From: Farysia itapuensis
Taxonomy: Eukaryota > Basidiomycota > Ustilaginomycetes > Ustilaginales > Ustilaginaceae
Assembly: GCA_023212645.1 (NCBI GenBank)
Contig: JALBYC010000030.1
Coordinates: 88,274-152,273 of the forward strand
Direction: 5' to 3'
DNA length: 64,000 nucleotides
Shown: in pieces, positions 61,530 to 64,000 of the stretch
Layout of the letters: each line of letters starts with the position of its first letter
How positions within the stretch are numbered: position 1 is the first letter of the stretch
Notes under the pieces: model-generated
What the model saw: only the letters and a program-made list of their open reading frames with translations
Databases searched by the model: none
What the model was told of the DNA's origin: nothing
Position numbers and translations under genes: made by a program

Positions 61530-62166
61530 ATGGCAACTCATCGAGCCGCAACCTTCCCGGCTAAGCCGTATATCGACCCGGCGCCCATGCCGTCAAGCCA
61601 GCCGCGCATTGACGAGCTGGGTGTCACGTCAGCCCCGCTCAAGTCAGCCAGCTTCTTCATTGGCCAACACTGCAAGGACGTTAACGAGGACTTCATGCTT
61701 TGCAAGAGCGAGAACCGTGATCCTGCACACTGTCTGAAAGAAGGCCGCCGTGTAACACGGTGTGCTCGAGAATTGTAAGTTGTTACACAAGCGCAAACGC
61801 ACGCTAAGGCTCAGACTCTGACCCCCGGTGCATCACAGAATCAAGAAGTTGAGCGACAGCTGCGGAAAGGAGTGGGAAGATCATTACCAATGTCTCGAGA
61901 GACACAATCAGGTGCGTGTTGCTTCAGGCCAATGCGAGAGCTTCAGTCATTGACCAAGATCTCCAACAGGAATTCTACAAATGCCGCAAGCCAGAAAGGT
62001 CATTGAATCAATGCGTCTTTGACAAACTTGTAAGTGCTGACACTCATCGCAGCGGTCGATTACATGCCCTGACTTCCGATCAATCCAGAAACTTGCCAAG
62101 ACAATCCCAGGCACTCCAGAGGGTCAGGCTCCCATCCATGAAAAGAAGAACCCCGCATGGAGCTAG
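61530..62166 (+). CDS. NDUFA8: NADH:ubiquinone oxidoreductase subunit, NDUFA8 type
   Basis: Four exons, join(61530..61774,61839..61911,61970..62029,62089..62166), encode 151 residues. Introns are 64, 58 and 59 nt with GTAAGT, GTGCGT and GTAAGT donors. Four CX9C motifs form two CHCH hairpins: CKDVNEDFMLC and CLKEGRRVTRC, then CGKEWEDHYQC and CRKPERSLNQC. The C-terminus TIPGTPEGQAPIHEKKNPAW is typical of the complex I 19-21 kDa subunit, imported into the intermembrane space. Its stop is 20 bp from that of the convergent IPMDH-like gene. The gene is visible only as short frames. Confidence 0.95.
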
Positions 62167-62186
62167 ACGCCCTAAAATCAGATTTG

Positions 62187-63419
62187 CTACTTCTGTTGTA
62201 CGAGAGTCTGGGCCACTGTCTGTCGGATTACTTTGCCCGCTTGCGCGGTACTTAGTCCACCTCCAACGTCGCGTGTACACTGTCCTGTTTCCAGACTGTT
62301 TCTGACGGCAGCATCGATGCAGTCGGCGGCGTCCGGTAGTCCCAGAGACCAGCGGCACATCATGGCGAAGGATTGGAACATGCCGATCGGGTTCGCAAGA
62401 CCCTGACCAGCAATATCAGGCGCAGAGCCAGACACGGGCTGATACACGCCCAGTGGAAGCTTGTCTGCGTTTGGCGGACCATTGATCTCCGCTGAGCCCA
62501 GTACACCCAGCGATCCTGGGATGACGGATGTCAAATCACTCAGAATGTCTCCGAACAACTGAGCAAGGATGAGTAAAGAACGCAGACCAGACGAGTCGAA
62601 GAGCAACTCACGTTTTCGGTAAGTATTATGCCGTTGAGTTTACGGGGATCCCGGGCCAAAATCATGGCGGTTGAGTCGACCAGATGGTGCGACAGTCTGC
62701 TTGCAAGCCGTGGAAATTCGGCTTCTATCGTCTCAGTGACTACGCGGCGCCAGAGGCGCGAGGAAGCCATGACGTTGGCTTTGTCAACTGATCGTATTGG
62801 GAGTGGATCTCTGCCGCCGTGCTCGAACGAGAGAGCGGCTGCCACTCTGGTTAGACGAGCAATCTCATTCCGTGTGTATTCGCACAGATCAGATGCTACG
62901 ACCGGCTGTCAGTCTTGGCCACGCTTCGCTGTGACTGTCGTGCTCACCTCTTTCTGCATCGTTCCCGGGCTCTTCTTTTGCGCCAAAGTAGATGCCACCC
63001 ACATTCTCTCGTATTGTGATAATATCAACGCCTCGAGCAACGTCGGCCTTGAGCGAGCTGTGCTCCAGCTGGCATTCGGCGACGATCCTGGCTGGCCGAA
63101 CGTTGGCGTACAGATTCAAGTGCTTTCGCAGACGTAGAATGCCTGTCTCTGGACGACGAGAGGAGTCGCCGACGTCCCACTTTGGTCCACCCACACTGCC
63201 AAGGAGAACTGCATTGCAGCTTTCTGCTTCTATTAGCGTGCTTTCTTGAATGGGGCAGTCGTGTACATCGAGGCAGCCGCCTCCAATGGGTCTCTCGATC
63301 AGATCAAAGGTTACATTGAGCGCGCAGCTAAGTACCTCAAACAGCGGCAAGACTTCGTTGATGACCTCTGGACCTATATGATCGCCTGGCAGGACCAGAA
63401 TCTTGAAGCTGTTTGACAT
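62187..63419 (-). CDS. Divergent 3-isopropylmalate dehydrogenase-like enzyme
   Basis: Three exons, complement(join(62187..62558,62612..62895,62948..63419)), encode 375 residues, full family length. Introns are 52 and 53 nt, both with GTGAGX donors, and both junctions keep frame. Conserved blocks are LLGSVGGPKWDVG, RPETGILRLRKHLNLYANVRP, SVDKANVMASSRLWRRVV and LFGDILSDLTSVIPGSLG. Differences stand out: GDHIGPEV (usually GDGIGPEV), ENVGGIYFG (usually ELTGGIYFG), and PVSGSAPDIAG (usually PVHGSAPDIAG). It could be an active paralogue with changed substrate, such as a tartrate- or malate-type dehydrogenase. The catalytic Lys region and the Asp of LSD persist. It shares a 138 bp promoter with an aldehyde dehydrogenase. 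Confidence 0.88.
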
Positions 63420-63557
63420 GCTGGAAAGTGGAAGGTCAGTGCAGACCCGCAAATTGCTTCCGTTCAAGTCGCCGGTCCTTTTCTCGATCCAACCGATTCC
63501 CGGATCACCTGTTCACCATGACCACAACGCTCGTACATCTTTGGCGCTTCCACACTC

Positions 63558-64000
63558 ATGGAAGCCAAGGTTCATAACCATTCGCTCCTAGAGAGCACTC
63601 ACTTCATCAACGGACAATGGCAGGAGACAAGCAATGCTGAATCATTCCAGGTACTCGGTCAGTGACGTCTACTAATCAACCAAGTTGCACGTACTAAAGC
63701 TGCTGTTCAACAGACCCTGGTACGGGTGAGACGCTTTGCACGTTCTGGGCGTCTAGTCCGGATGATGTGAACTTGGCAATTGATGCGGCAGCTACAGCTT
63801 TTGGCACTTACTCGGTCATGCCTGCTCGCGAGAGAGCGAAGCTGCTTCTCAAGTTTCATCAGTTGGTCACAGAGAATCTAGATGATCTTGCATGGATCTT
63901 GGTGTACGAGACCGGCAAGCCCGTTGCCGAGGCAAGAGCAGAGGTCCAGTACGCTCTCACGTTCAGCTGGTGGTTCGTAGGCGAGGCCGAACGCATCCAA
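63558..64000 (+). CDS. Aldehyde dehydrogenase, succinate-semialdehyde type (3' partial)
   Basis: Two exons visible, join(63558..63657,63714..64000), encode 129 residues before the window ends. The 56 nt intron has the less usual donor GTCAGT and acceptor ACAG, and restores FQVLDPGTGETLCTFW. The N-terminal blocks HFINGQWQETSN, DVNLAIDAAATAFG, RAKLLLKFHQLVTENLDDLAW and YETGKPVAEARAEV match the nucleotide-binding half of this family. No presequence is seen, unlike the UGA2 copy. The catalytic residues lie beyond the edge. Divergence from the IPMDH-like gene suggests one pathway. Confidence 0.88.

Overview
This 64 kb window is nuclear DNA from a basidiomycete fungus, most likely a smut (Ustilaginomycotina). 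Genes are dense (37 protein genes and one tRNA). Many are single exons. Where introns occur they are 52-91 nt, with GTAAGT/GTGAGT-type donors and CTNAC/TACTAAC-like branch sites. The gene set is eukaryotic throughout: ARF6, U1-C, ESCRT-III, VWA8, TAM41, VTC1 and complex I NDUFA8. The clade assignment is inference from gene content and architecture; no database search was possible.

1-13 kb: a BAH/PHD chromatin protein of the Snt2 type cut by the left edge, a Yap-like bZIP factor, an SSH4-type Rsp5 adaptor, ARF6, O-acetylhomoserine sulfhydrylase, actin-capping beta, and an unknown membrane-anchored protein with possible Atg8-binding motifs. 13-23 kb: UGP1, a U1A/U2B''-type RRM protein, an intradiol dioxygenase diverging from an unknown protein, a mitochondrial FAD/folate carrier, a small membrane protein and a BTB-like protein. 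23-34 kb: a mitochondrial run (VWA8, a Cox14-like small protein, a DUF3429 inner-membrane protein), VTC1, a stand-alone receiver protein, and an intron-containing tRNA-Tyr inside a gap without supported protein genes.

34-51 kb: a GH31 alpha-xylosidase, a DUF4267 protein, the five-exon U1-C gene, a large PROPPIN, succinate-semialdehyde dehydrogenase, a small spliced unknown whose first coding exon is only ATG, TAM41, a large coiled-coil protein, Did2/CHMP1 and 3-hydroxyanthranilate dioxygenase. 51-64 kb: a 979-residue unknown, a secreted protein, a lactonase/sugar-transporter divergent pair, a PPR protein, NDUFA8, and at the right edge a divergent isopropylmalate-dehydrogenase-like gene sharing a 138 bp promoter with an aldehyde dehydrogenase cut by the window end.

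Most of the window is ordinary housekeeping sequence. I do not see a clear new system. The best leads are the divergent IPMDH-like/aldehyde dehydrogenase pair, the lactonase/transporter pair, the dioxygenase pair, and the candidate membrane-anchored autophagy receptor. Several multi-exon genes (U1-C, VTC1, NDUFA8, the Cox14-like gene, the IPMDH-like gene) were rebuilt by hand from splice signals and reading-frame continuity.
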